A program made the position numbers and the translations under genes. A model generated the notes under the pieces. The model worked only from the letters and a program-made list of their open reading frames with translations. It was not told the DNA's origin and searched no databases. 6,962 nt of DNA from an uncultured Clostridium sp. (GTDB taxonomy: Bacteria > Bacillota > Clostridia > TANB77 > CAG-508): the NCBI GenBank assembly GCA_946008205.1, contig CAMGAZ010000074.1, forward strand, positions 1 through 6,962, given 5' to 3'. Numbering within the stretch: position 1 is the first letter of the stretch; each line of letters opens with the position of its first letter. Positions 1 through 6,237 of the stretch are shown here, in pieces.

Positions 1-112
1 TCTTTGAAGGTATATTTTCCCATCCTCCGTCTTTTTTCACTTGTTCATATACTCCTAATTCTTTTGCTATTTCTTCTTTTAAATCTTCTGTCATTAATTT
101 TCTCTTTGTCAT
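1..112 (-). CDS. Small acid-soluble spore protein, alpha/beta type, SspF-like (partial, C-terminus outside window)
   Basis: Only the first 37 residues are in the window; the frame stays open to the left edge. The visible part has a basic start (MTKRK), then the alpha/beta SASP core LKEEIAKELG at residues 11-20, followed by GGWENIPSK at 29-37. This order and spacing resemble B. subtilis SspF (a Met-Ser/Thr-Asp/Glu helix start, then ELAKELG, then a Gly-Trp turn) more than SspA/SspB. Family members coat forespore DNA, protect it from UV and heat, and are cut by the GPR protease in the EIA-E region on germination. The ATG at 112 has AGGAGG at 120-125, seven bases upstream. It lies downstream of ypeB in the same direction with a 113-base gap, so it could be read through from the sleB-ypeB operon or have its own forespore promoter; I see no convincing one. 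Full family length is about 60 residues, so roughly 25 are missing here. Confidence 0.82.
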   Translation of the reverse strand, partial: MTKRKLMTEDLKEEIAKELGVYEQVKKDGGWENIPSK

Positions 113-225
113 ATTTTTTCCTCCTGCATTTTTATTTAATTTTTATTTAATTTAAATAAAAACTTATATTATTATTTTATATAATTTTCTATTTAAAATA
201 CTGGAATATACAGTAAGGCAAAATT

Positions 226-1602
226 TTAATGCGTTAGAGTTCCATCTGCTGTATTTACTATAACTAAAATATCTTCTTCTTTTCCGGTTTCAGCGTTGAT
301 ATACACTAAAAATTCATTATCTTCTACTTTTCCTTTAAATTCCCAGCAAAATACTTCTGTGTTCCATTTTGTTGGTATAATTGCCAAATTCTCGCTTTCA
401 ATTTGTAAATCTTTATTTAATACTTCTTTTGCTTTTTCTTTAGTTATTATATTAGTTGGCAAATTTCTTGTTGTATGTGAATTTAGATAACCTGACGTCT
501 CTATTCCTAGCACACTACCATCATCGAGAGCCACTTTTACTTTTATTAAGTCCGGATAAATTATTACTTGTTGATTGTTAGCACTATTCTGCATATATGC
601 ATAATTTATTGTTACTATTCCATTTTGTTTATAATAGTAGGTCTCTTTCATATTTATATACCCATGTTTATTCAAGAAATCTTTCGCAATTTCATTTGCT
701 CTTTCTTGAGAAATTGTTTCTACATTTACCGTCCTGTTATAATTAGCAAATATTACATGTCCTCCCTTTTTCGAGACTGATATTGTTGCTATATTATCAT
801 TTTCTTTCATTTTTACGCTAAAATCAAATGATGGTATCTCTGCATTTTCTGAATATCCATTTGAATCTATTTTTTCTATCTTATCTTCTCCGTAAAATTT
901 TTTCACTATCTCTTTTGCCTTTTCTTCATCTATTTCCTCGCCTGTTAATCCTTTCTTTTCTGCAGACGTTATGTGTTCTGAAAAAGCTCCATCATATATA
1001 AGCCCTGAATATTCGTGAAAATTTTCTTCCAAGTTTGAAAAACTATCTTTAGTTATAGAGCTAACCTGAGTTGCAAACACTTTTGTTCCTTCATCTTTGA
1101 GTTCTCCCCATTTTATTCTGCCGTTATTTAAATCTGTTGATAATTGGTTTAACGTATTTTCTAGTTCTAAACTGTATGTGTGTAATTCTTTTATATTTTT
1201 TAAGTCTTCCTGAGACAACCTTTCTCCTGCAATATTCTTTCTTGATAGTGAATAGCTATAATCGCTCACTTGATTTAAGAATTTAGACGTATTTTCTAAC
1301 TCATGACTGTTAATTGGTAGTTGTGATAAACAACTTTGAGCAACACTTGCTTCTCTCCATACATTTGTTAGGGTCTCAGCTCCATGCTCAGGAGTTGTTG
1401 AAATTAGTGCCTTTGCTAGGTATGTTTCAACATTTTGTACGTAATCTACTAATTCATAAAATGCCATATTATATTTATTTTCCGAAGCTACTACATATTT
1501 TCTAGTTTCTTGATAAGCATAATAAACTATAGCTCCAACGGTAGCTATGACTAATATAATGGCAATTATTATATACGCCATTTTGTTATTTTTATTTTTC
1601 AT
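226..1602 (-). CDS. ypeB: Germination protein YpeB
   Basis: A 458-residue protein, close to the roughly 450 of B. subtilis YpeB. YpeB is needed for SleB to be stably incorporated in the spore and is itself processed at germination. A short basic N-terminus is followed by one membrane segment (about residues 9-30). A helical region runs to about 200 and ends in the family-like stretch YDGAFSEHI (203-211). Three PepSY/YPEB-type repeats follow, at about 226-293, 297-375 and 386-455; each opens with a helix of the E-K-A-x-E-I kind and continues with beta strands such as DGSVLGIE and AETGKEEDI. The start at 1602 is chosen because GGAGG at 1611-1615 sits eight bases before it; an ATG at 1617 overlaps that same Shine-Dalgarno and would add only five residues. 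It lies 14 bases after sleB in one operon. The protein should sit on the outer face of the forespore inner membrane. Confidence 0.93.
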   Translation of the reverse strand: MKNKNNKMAYIIIAIILVIATVGAIVYYAYQETRKYVVASENKYNMAFYELVDYVQNVETYLAKALISTTPEHGAETLTNVWREASVAQSCLSQLPINSHELENTSKFLNQVSDYSYSLSRKNIAGERLSQEDLKNIKELHTYSLELENTLNQLSTDLNNGRIKWGELKDEGTKVFATQVSSITKDSFSNLEENFHEYSGLIYDGAFSEHITSAEKKGLTGEEIDEEKAKEIVKKFYGEDKIEKIDSNGYSENAEIPSFDFSVKMKENDNIATISVSKKGGHVIFANYNRTVNVETISQERANEIAKDFLNKHGYINMKETYYYKQNGIVTINYAYMQNSANNQQVIIYPDLIKVKVALDDGSVLGIETSGYLNSHTTRNLPTNIITKEKAKEVLNKDLQIESENLAIIPTKWNTEVFCWEFKGKVEDNEFLVYINAETGKEEDILVIVNTADGTLTH

Positions 1603-1610
1603 TATCAATA

Positions 1611-1615
1611 CCTCC
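1611..1615 (-). promoter_or_regulatory. Ribosome binding site that fixes the ypeB start
   Basis: GGAGG on the minus strand, eight bases before the ATG at 1600-1602. The in-frame ATG at 1615-1617 overlaps this element and has no Shine-Dalgarno of its own, so the downstream ATG is the likely start. The site lies in the short gap between the sleB stop and ypeB, which suggests tight translational linkage of the pair. Confidence 0.75.
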
Positions 1616-1616
1616 A

Positions 1617-2105
1617 TTATTTACAAAATCTGTGTTTCCCAATTGTTTTAATAAGTGGTCTGGACCAAATCCATTTGTTAGTCGCTGTGCTTGGATTAAA
1701 ATAATAAATAGCTCCACCTGACGGATCCCATCCATTTAATGCATCTCTTGCAGCTTTTACTACGGTTGACCCTTCTTCAATTGGAACATTAATTTGACCA
1801 TCAGCAACAGCTGTAAAGGCTCCTGGCTCATAAATTACTCCAGCTATTGTATTTGGAAATTTTGATGATTTTACTCTGTTTAGTATTACAGCTCCAACGG
1901 CAACCTGGCCCTCATACGGTTCTCCTCTTGCTTCTCCGTTTATAGCCCTTGCAATGAGCTGAACATCAGAAGTTGAGTTTGCATTGCTTGAGGCTTCTAC
2001 TTCTTTCATGCTTTTATTGTTAATCATTGCAATTATTGTAAAAATTAGAATTAATATTAATATTGTATATATCATCGCTATTATTTTATTTGTACCTCTA
2101 AACAT
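1617..2105 (-). CDS. sleB: Spore cortex-lytic enzyme SleB, short membrane-anchored form
   Basis: A 162-residue protein with a hydrophobic N-terminal segment (about 8-28; signal peptide or anchor), a short linker, and a SleB/CwlJ-type Hydrolase_2 domain (PF07486) from about 47 to the end. The signature AINGEARGEPYEGQVAV spans residues 54-70; by homology with characterised SleB, E58 should be the catalytic glutamate of this lytic transglycosylase, which cuts muramic-delta-lactam-containing cortex at germination. Further family features are the VILNRV helix (73-78), GAFTAV (95-100), the GWDPSGGAIYYFNP stretch (125-138) and a W-rich tail. It has no N-terminal peptidoglycan-binding domain; B. subtilis SleB is about 305 residues. 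The ypeB partner directly downstream argues for SleB, while the missing binding domain is CwlJ-like; the N-terminal hydrophobic segment again favours SleB. AGGAGG at 2110-2115 precedes the ATG by four bases. A forespore promoter lies upstream. Confidence 0.92.
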   Translation of the reverse strand: MFRGTNKIIAMIYTILILILIFTIIAMINNKSMKEVEASSNANSTSDVQLIARAINGEARGEPYEGQVAVGAVILNRVKSSKFPNTIAGVIYEPGAFTAVADGQINVPIEEGSTVVKAARDALNGWDPSGGAIYYFNPSTATNKWIWSRPLIKTIGKHRFCK

Positions 2106-2135
2106 ATTTCCTCCTATTTAATTTATCTTTGAAAA

Positions 2136-2164
2136 TATTATTGGTATTTTTTCAATTTTTATAC
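2136..2164 (-). promoter_or_regulatory. Probable sigma-G (or sigma-F) promoter of sleB-ypeB
   Basis: On the minus strand, GTATA (2160-2164) fits the forespore -35 consensus GHATR at all five positions. After a 17-base spacer, AATAATA (2136-2142) matches the -10 consensus CATWMTA at six of seven positions. Transcription would begin near 2129, leaving a short leader before the sleB Shine-Dalgarno at 2110-2115. Known biology agrees: sleB-ypeB is a forespore sigma-G operon in Bacillus. The region is A+T-rich, so chance matches are possible, but position, spacing and gene content agree. Confidence 0.6.
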
Positions 2165-2191
2165 ATTTTACTTTTGTTTTTCTTTTTTATA

Positions 2192-2200
2192 TGGTAGAAT
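2192..2200 (+). promoter_or_regulatory. Probable extended -10 sigma-A promoter of the glycosyltransferase gene
   Basis: TGGTAGAAT is an extended -10 element (TGn followed by TAGAAT, five of six to TATAAT) about 40 bases before the start codon at 2240. No good -35 is visible 16-18 bases upstream, only a T-rich run, which is common for extended -10 promoters. It is divergent from the sleB promoter and about 30 bases from its -35 element. Confidence 0.45.
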
Positions 2201-2239
2201 CTTTTTGTATGAATTAAATGTACGAAAGGACATACTTAA

Positions 2240-3376
2240 ATGAGAAAAATCTTAATTTTTTATGCATCATATGGTGGCGGGCATTTATCTGCTGCTAATT
2301 CAATAAAGCAATATATTGATGAAAATTTTGACGGTTTTGATACTGAACTTGTTGACTGTATGTTATACGTTAATAAGTCAATAAATAAAATTACAACGGC
2401 TGCTTATAAAGAAATGGCAAAAAAATTCCCTTGGGCTTGGGGGGAAGTTTATCGTCATTCTCAAAGAGGTACTATAGCACATATCAGTTCAACAGCTAAT
2501 AACTTAATGGCTAGAAAATTATTAAAATTATTAAAGGAAACTACTCCAGATTTAATAATTTCCACTCATCCATTTGGTAGTCAGATGGTTAGTTATTTAA
2601 AAAGGAAAGCATTGGTAGATTGCAAACTTGCCACAATAATGACTGACTTCGCACCTCATGAGCAATGGTTGGTTGGAAAGGAGCAGGTTGATTATTTCTT
2701 TGTATCGCATGAAAAAATGAGGCAGTCTCTTATTGATGTAGGCATATCAGAGAATAAAGTATTCGCGACAGGAATTCCTTTATCTAATAGATTTTTAATG
2801 CATTATAATAAATTGGAAATAATGAATTCTTTTGAATTAAATCCTGATAAAAAAGTTATTTTGTTCTTTGGAGGAGGAGAATTCGGATTAGGGCGTGAGC
2901 AAACAATAAAGATATTAAAGTCTTTCATTCTCCATTCTGTTAATCACCAAATTGTTGCAATCGCTGGTAAGAATGATAAGATGAAACTTTCATTTGACAA
3001 ATTGGTATCAAAAATGCAGGCAGAAGATATTGTTAAAGTTCTTCCTTATACTGATAAAGTTCCAGAGCTAATGAGCATTTCAGATTTAGTTGTAACAAAG
3101 CCCGGCGGACTTACTACTACGGAAAGCTTAGCTTCAGGTTTGCCAATTGTTGCAATAAACCCTATCCCTGGACAAGAAGAAGAAAATGCGAAGTTCTTAG
3201 AAAAGTCCGGAGTTGCAATTTGGCTAAAAAAACAAGACGATTTTGATGCAGTTATAGCTGATTTACTATCTGATGAGCAAAAGTTACATCAAATGAGAGT
3301 TAACACTAAACTTTTGGCTAAGAAGAATTCAACTAGAGATATTTGTAATATTATCCTAGATAACAATAAAGAATGA
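2240..3376 (+). CDS. MGDG-synthase/UgtP-type glycosyltransferase (GT28)
   Basis: A 378-residue enzyme, about the size of B. subtilis UgtP/YpfP (382), with the two-lobed GT28 fold. The N-lobe is MGDG_synth-like: YASYGGGH (8-15) forms the glycine-rich acceptor/donor loop, ISTHPF (107-112) carries a conserved His, and TDFAPH is at 135-140. The C-lobe has GIPLS (178-182), FFGGGEFGLG (209-218), a nucleotide-sugar binding motif KPGGLTTTESL (287-297) and PIPGQEEEN (308-316), the PGQE-x-x-N hallmark of the family. It should transfer glucose or galactose from a UDP-sugar to diacylglycerol at the inner face of the membrane, making membrane glycolipids and possibly lipoteichoic-acid anchors. Sugar and number of additions cannot be read from sequence, and Clostridia often carry several paralogues, so I give no symbol. 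AAAGGA (2225-2230) lies nine bases before the ATG. It stands alone between two minus-strand operons, and its TGA lies inside the terminator stem. Confidence 0.87.
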   Translation: MRKILIFYASYGGGHLSAANSIKQYIDENFDGFDTELVDCMLYVNKSINKITTAAYKEMAKKFPWAWGEVYRHSQRGTIAHISSTANNLMARKLLKLLKETTPDLIISTHPFGSQMVSYLKRKALVDCKLATIMTDFAPHEQWLVGKEQVDYFFVSHEKMRQSLIDVGISENKVFATGIPLSNRFLMHYNKLEIMNSFELNPDKKVILFFGGGEFGLGREQTIKILKSFILHSVNHQIVAIAGKNDKMKLSFDKLVSKMQAEDIVKVLPYTDKVPELMSISDLVVTKPGGLTTTESLASGLPIVAINPIPGQEEENAKFLEKSGVAIWLKKQDDFDAVIADLLSDEQKLHQMRVNTKLLAKKNSTRDICNIILDNNKE

Positions 3377-3401
3377 GGCTTCCTCATTCTTTATATTTTT
3401 T
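3366..3401 (+). terminator. Bidirectional intrinsic terminator between the glycosyltransferase gene and recR
   Basis: A perfect inverted repeat pairs 3366-3378 with 3382-3394 (13 bp) around a three-base CTT loop. On the plus strand it is followed by a T-rich run (tattttttattt). On the minus strand the stem is followed by TTGTTATCT, a weaker U-tract, so it can also end the dnaX-ybaB-recR transcript. The recR stop is at 3411-3413. The TGA of the glycosyltransferase gene (3374-3376) lies in the left arm. Confidence 0.85.
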
Positions 3402-3410
3402 ATTTGTATT

Positions 3411-4010
3411 TTATAACTGTACTCTTCCTTCTAATGCTCTACTTAGAGTTACTTCATCTGTATATTCTAAATCTCCTCCAACTGGAATTCCGTGTGCAAT
3501 TCTAGTTACTTTTATTCCAAGCGGTTTTATTAGTTTAGACAAATACATAGCCGTTGCCTCTCCTTCTACTCTTGGATTAGTTGCAAGAATTACTTCTTTA
3601 ACCGTGCCATCCATAAGCCTTTGTAAGAGTTCTTTAATTTTTATATCGTCCGGTCCCACTCCATTCATAGGCGATATTGAGCCATGTAATACATGATAAA
3701 CTCCTTTAAATTCATGAGTTTTTTCCATCGCTACTACATCTCGTACATCTTCAACAACACATATAACGGATTGGTCTCTTGTAGTATTTGAACATATTGG
3801 GCAAGGATCTGTATCTGTAATATTATAGCATTTCGAGCAATATTTTAAATTCTTTTTGGCATTTTGTATGCTTTCTATAAATTCGTTTGTTTCTTCTTCG
3901 CTTGCATCTAATATATAAAACGCAAGTCTTGCCGCTGTTTTATTTCCTATGCTTGGAAGTTTTTCAAAACTTTCTATTAGTTTTTCTATCGATGGTGAAT
4001 AATATGACAT
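3411..4010 (-). CDS. recR: Recombination mediator RecR
   Basis: A 199-residue protein, the usual RecR length. The order is canonical: a helix-hairpin-helix region at about 10-35 ([19 protein letters not shown]), a C4 zinc finger with C58, C61, C70 and C73 (CSKC and CPIC), then a TOPRIM domain from about 81 ([14 protein letters not shown]) with [15 protein letters not shown] at 143-157, and the C-terminal [20 protein letters not shown] signature at 174-193. With RecF and RecO it loads RecA on gapped DNA coated by single-strand-binding protein. The ATG at 4010 has AGGAG (4017-4021) six bases upstream. It is the last gene of the ffs-dnaX-ybaB-recR block, 18 bases after ybaB, the order also known from B. 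subtilis. No key residue is missing. Confidence 0.97.
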   Translation of the reverse strand: MSYYSPSIEKLIESFEKLPSIGNKTAARLAFYILDASEEETNEFIESIQNAKKNLKYCSKCYNITDTDPCPICSNTTRDQSVICVVEDVRDVVAMEKTHEFKGVYHVLHGSISPMNGVGPDDIKIKELLQRLMDGTVKEVILATNPRVEGEATAMYLSKLIKPLGIKVTRIAHGIPVGGDLEYTDEVTLSRALEGRVQL

Positions 4011-4028
4011 ATGTTTCTCCTACTATTT

Positions 4029-4373
4029 TTATATTAATCCTGGTATATTATATTTTCCTAAAGATGCAACTTGAGCATCATCAACTTGTTTTAATGCGTT
4101 ATTTATACATGTTGTTATTAAATCTTCTAACATTTCTACATCGTCTGGGTCTACTACTTCTGGTTTTATTTTTATTTCTTTAATCTCTTTCTTACCAGAT
4201 ACCTTAACAACTATAGCTTCTCCTCCTGCAGATGCGGTAAATTCCTTCTCTGCAAGCTCTTCTTGAGATTTTTCCATATCAGATTGCATTTTTTTAGCTT
4301 CTTTCATTAATTGGTTTAGATTCATTCCTCCAAATCCTCCACCCATTCCTGGGAATCCTCCTCTTTTAGACAT
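4029..4373 (-). CDS. ybaB: YbaB/EbfC family nucleoid-associated protein
   Basis: A 114-residue protein of the usual YbaB size (about 100-115). A Gly/Met/Phe-rich start (GGFPGMGGGFGGM, residues 5-17) is typical of Bacillota members. The helix NLNQLMKEAKKMQSDMEKSQ at 18-37 and the core EFTASAGGEAIVVKVSGKKEI (44-64), then DPDDVEMLEDLITTCINNAL (75-94), match the family. It forms dimers that bind DNA; its exact role is not settled, but its gene nearly always lies between dnaX and recR, as here. AGGAGG (4383-4388) is nine bases before the ATG. Gaps to dnaX and recR are 22 and 18 bases, which fits one transcript. The C-terminus ends in NIPGLI, also typical. Confidence 0.95.
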   Translation of the reverse strand: MSKRGGFPGMGGGFGGMNLNQLMKEAKKMQSDMEKSQEELAEKEFTASAGGEAIVVKVSGKKEIKEIKIKPEVVDPDDVEMLEDLITTCINNALKQVDDAQVASLGKYNIPGLI

Positions 4374-4395
4374 TTAATAATTCCTCCTATCTTGT

Positions 4396-6018
4396 TTATT
4401 CTATAATATTAATTGGCATATCTAGGCTTTTAGCTATATCACTATAACTATCAGTTTTTGCAACAACTTCTTCGTTATTGTCCACTAGCACAACTCTCAT
4501 TGGTTTGCCTAATTCTATTGATACTTGTTTAACAATTTCGCTCATATTTTCTGGTTTTTCTAATATTTCTTTTCTGAATGGTGTTAGTCCATTTTCGAAA
4601 TTAATTCCTACAGTCATATCATTAATTTCATTTGCAGACGAGCTCATTAATATTGATGATAATGATATTCTTCCATCTTGCTTAATTTGATCTATAATTT
4701 TGGGCCAGTTTTGCACTTTTTCTCCTAGTTTTACACTCGTGGATTTTTTTACTTCCGGTTTCCCCTCTGGCGGCTTTTTTCCGTTTTTTTTCGTATTTTC
4801 AGTTAATGGTTCATTTTTTTCTTGAGCTGTTTGCATTAATGTTATCTGTTTCTCAAGTCTGTTTATCTTATATTTAAGATCTTCTACTTCTTTCGAATTT
4901 ATCCCTGAGGAATTACCCTCATTACTATTCGTCGGGTCCTTTACTACATCGTTGCAAAGTTTTATTATTTCTACTTGGAACATTATCATCTTTTGAGATG
5001 ACCACTTCATGTCATTTTGCAAATTCGATAATTCATATATAATTGAAATCAATCTTTCTTTAGTTGTATTATCGGCTAATTGTTTAATTTCGTTTTTCTC
5101 TTTATCACTATAGATTTCTAATTGTGTGTTTGTTTTATAAATTAGTATATCTTTTACATATTTTATTATTTCCCATAAAAAGTTACTTATGTCTTTTCCT
5201 TCTGCAATAACCTCATTTATCGTCTGTAATGCTATATCTGTGTTCTTTTCTAATATACCTTTCGTTATTTTATTAACACTCTCTGTCTTCGGAATTCCAA
5301 CTAATTCTTTCACTAATTCTTCAGTTATTTTCTCTTCCTCTAGCATACATCTTTCTAATATACTGAGTGCATCTCTCATTGCACCTTCAGCCAATATTGA
5401 AATTAGTTTTTTTGCTTCTGGAGTAATATCAATTTTACTCTGGTCGCATACAAAATTTAACCTTTTTTCTATATTATCATTTGATATTTTTTTAAAGTCA
5501 AATCTTTGACACCTAGATAATATTGTCGCAGGAAGTTTTTGAGGTTCTGTAGTCGCCAATATAAATTTTACATGTGCAGGTGGTTCCTCCAGTGTTTTTA
5601 ATAAAGCATTAAATGCTCCTGTTGACAACATATGAACTTCATCGATTATATATACTCTATATTTAGCAACTGTTGGCAAAAAGTTAACTTCATCTCTTAT
5701 GGCTCTTACGTCTTCAACACTATTGTTCGATGCTGCATCCATTTCTACAATGTCAGTCAAAGACCCATTTAAAGCTGCTTTACAAATAGCACATTCATTG
5801 CATGGTTCTCCGTTTTTTGGATTTAAACAATTTACAGCTCTTGCAAGAATTTTAGCAGCTGAGGTTTTTCCTGTTCCTCTTCCCCCATTAAATAAATATG
5901 CATGCCCTACTCTATCATTTATAAGTTCGTTCTTTAATGTTTTTACTATATGATCTTGTCCAACCATTTCATTGAACTTAACAGGTCTAAATTCTCTATA
6001 TAAAGCTATATATTCCAA
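4396..6018 (-). CDS. dnaX: DNA polymerase III subunit gamma/tau (DnaX)
   Basis: A 540-residue clamp-loader ATPase. In order: LYREFRP-x-x-F (6-15) and VGQDHI (19-24) at the N-terminus, Walker A GGRGTGKT (45-52), a zinc site with C64, C73, C76 and C79, Walker B VYIIDEVHML (122-131), sensor 1 LATTEP (154-159), the arginine-finger motif SRC (168-170), and sensor 2 around GAMRDALSILER (212-223). A collar domain runs to about 360, then a charged, low-complexity linker (about 362-435) and a C-terminal domain that would be the tau-specific part. There is no ATG near the N-terminus; the start is TTG at 6016-6018, six bases after GGGGGTG. TTG at 6033 or GTG at 6027 are alternatives that would add five or three residues. 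It follows the SRP RNA by 38 bases with no visible promoter of its own, so it is probably read from the SRP RNA promoter. The linker holds slippery heptamers (separate entry). Confidence 0.96.
   Translation of the reverse strand: MEYIALYREFRPVKFNEMVGQDHIVKTLKNELINDRVGHAYLFNGGRGTGKTSAAKILARAVNCLNPKNGEPCNECAICKAALNGSLTDIVEMDAASNNSVEDVRAIRDEVNFLPTVAKYRVYIIDEVHMLSTGAFNALLKTLEEPPAHVKFILATTEPQKLPATILSRCQRFDFKKISNDNIEKRLNFVCDQSKIDITPEAKKLISILAEGAMRDALSILERCMLEEEKITEELVKELVGIPKTESVNKITKGILEKNTDIALQTINEVIAEGKDISNFLWEIIKYVKDILIYKTNTQLEIYSDKEKNEIKQLADNTTKERLISIIYELSNLQNDMKWSSQKMIMFQVEIIKLCNDVVKDPTNSNEGNSSGINSKEVEDLKYKINRLEKQITLMQTAQEKNEPLTENTKKNGKKPPEGKPEVKKSTSVKLGEKVQNWPKIIDQIKQDGRISLSSILMSSSANEINDMTVGINFENGLTPFRKEILEKPENMSEIVKQVSIELGKPMRVVLVDNNEEVVAKTDSYSDIAKSLDMPINIIE
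4744..4789 (-). other. Candidate -1 frameshift region in dnaX (three slippery heptamers)
   Basis: On the coding (minus) strand, three heptamers are in the X XXY YYZ phase of the dnaX frame: A AAA AAC (4783-4789, within a run of eight A), A AAA AAG (4774-4780, codons 413-415) and A AAA AAA (4744-4750). A -1 shift at any of them enters one frame that ends at TAA 4682-4684. Slipping at A AAA AAG would give about 445 residues and drop the last ~125 of tau. E. coli makes gamma by a -1 shift at A AAA AAG in the same phase. A clear stimulatory hairpin is not visible; only a weak, interrupted CCG...CGG pairing follows. The A-runs might equally allow transcriptional slippage. Confidence 0.4.
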
Positions 6019-6024
6019 TCTCTT

Positions 6025-6031
6025 CACCCCC
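6025..6031 (-). promoter_or_regulatory. Ribosome binding site that fixes the TTG start of dnaX
   Basis: GGGGGTG on the minus strand lies six bases before TTG 6016-6018. The upstream TTG (6031-6033) and GTG (6025-6027) overlap or sit inside this element, and neither has a Shine-Dalgarno before it. The next in-frame ATG comes only after the conserved LYREFRP motif, so an ATG start would break the protein. Confidence 0.65.
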
Positions 6032-6056
6032 AAATGCTACTTAATATAGGTTGGTT

Positions 6057-6206
6057 AAAAGGTATGAGTTCATCTAACTTCTCTATGGAGAGCATCTCAC
6101 ATAAAGTAGTTCTGCTTATTGCTGCTTCCTTCCGGACCTGACAAGGTTCACAGTTCTTTATCGAGATACTTTCCATACAAAAGTTAGAATTATTCTCATA
6201 CCTTTT
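6057..6206 (-). ncRNA. ffs: Signal recognition particle RNA, small (4.5S-like) type
   Basis: The minus strand holds the nearly invariant SRP domain IV: GUCAGGUCCGGAAGGAAGC (reading 6142 down to 6124), with GGAA tetraloop at 6130-6133 and the asymmetric and symmetric internal loops that bind the Ffh M-domain. The flanks fold into one long hairpin: 6195-6206 pairs with 6057-6068 over 12 bp, 6181-6187 pairs with 6074-6080, and further helices (UAUGGA with UCCAUA, AGUAUCUC with GAGAUGCU, AUAAAG with CUUUAU) lead to the tip. Length is about 150 nt with no room for an Alu domain, so it is the short bacterial form. It partners Ffh in co-translational targeting to the membrane. Its position directly before dnaX is conserved in Bacillota (scr-dnaX in B. 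subtilis). The exact 5' end is uncertain by a few bases. Confidence 0.95.
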
Positions 6207-6208
6207 GC

Positions 6209-6237
6209 ATTATATAATATTTTAACTAGTTTATCAA
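6209..6237 (-). promoter_or_regulatory. Sigma-A promoter of the SRP RNA, probably also of dnaX-ybaB-recR
   Basis: On the minus strand, TTGATA (6232-6237, five of six to TTGACA), a 17-base spacer and a perfect TATAAT (6209-6214). Transcription would start near 6202-6203, right at the base of the SRP RNA hairpin. It is the best promoter in the window, as expected for an abundant stable RNA. Confidence 0.88.

Noticed and set aside
129..162. A+T-only inverted repeat (140-149 with 153-162) and overlapping direct repeat of a 12-base T-rich unit in the SASP leader.
   Set aside because: No G or C in the stem, so a weak structure with no U-tract logic; low-complexity sequence in an A+T-rich genome explains it.
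173..211. Possible sigma-G promoter for the SASP gene (GTATT at 197-201 with TAAAATA at 173-179, or GTATA at 207-211).
   Set aside because: GTATT/TAAAATA matches only four of five and five of seven positions in nearly pure A+T sequence; GTATA has no usable -10 at 17-18 bases.
296..780. Short plus-strand frames across ypeB.
   Set aside because: They are antisense to well-formed PepSY repeats and rich in residues typical of reversed A+T-rich coding sequence.
1603..1617. ypeB start at ATG 1617, five residues longer.
   Set aside because: This ATG overlaps the GGAGG that serves the ATG at 1602 and has no Shine-Dalgarno of its own.
3373..3696. Plus-strand open frame of about 107 codons.
   Set aside because: It is antisense to recR, has no family-like sequence, and the opposite strand encodes a complete, canonical RecR.
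5189..5953. Plus-strand open frames inside dnaX.
   Set aside because: They are antisense shadows of conserved ATPase-domain codons, with no ribosome binding site or recognisable product.
6019..6033. dnaX start at TTG 6033 or GTG 6027.
   Set aside because: Both lie in or upstream of the GGGGGTG element and lack a Shine-Dalgarno; extra residues GVKRL are not part of the family N-terminus.
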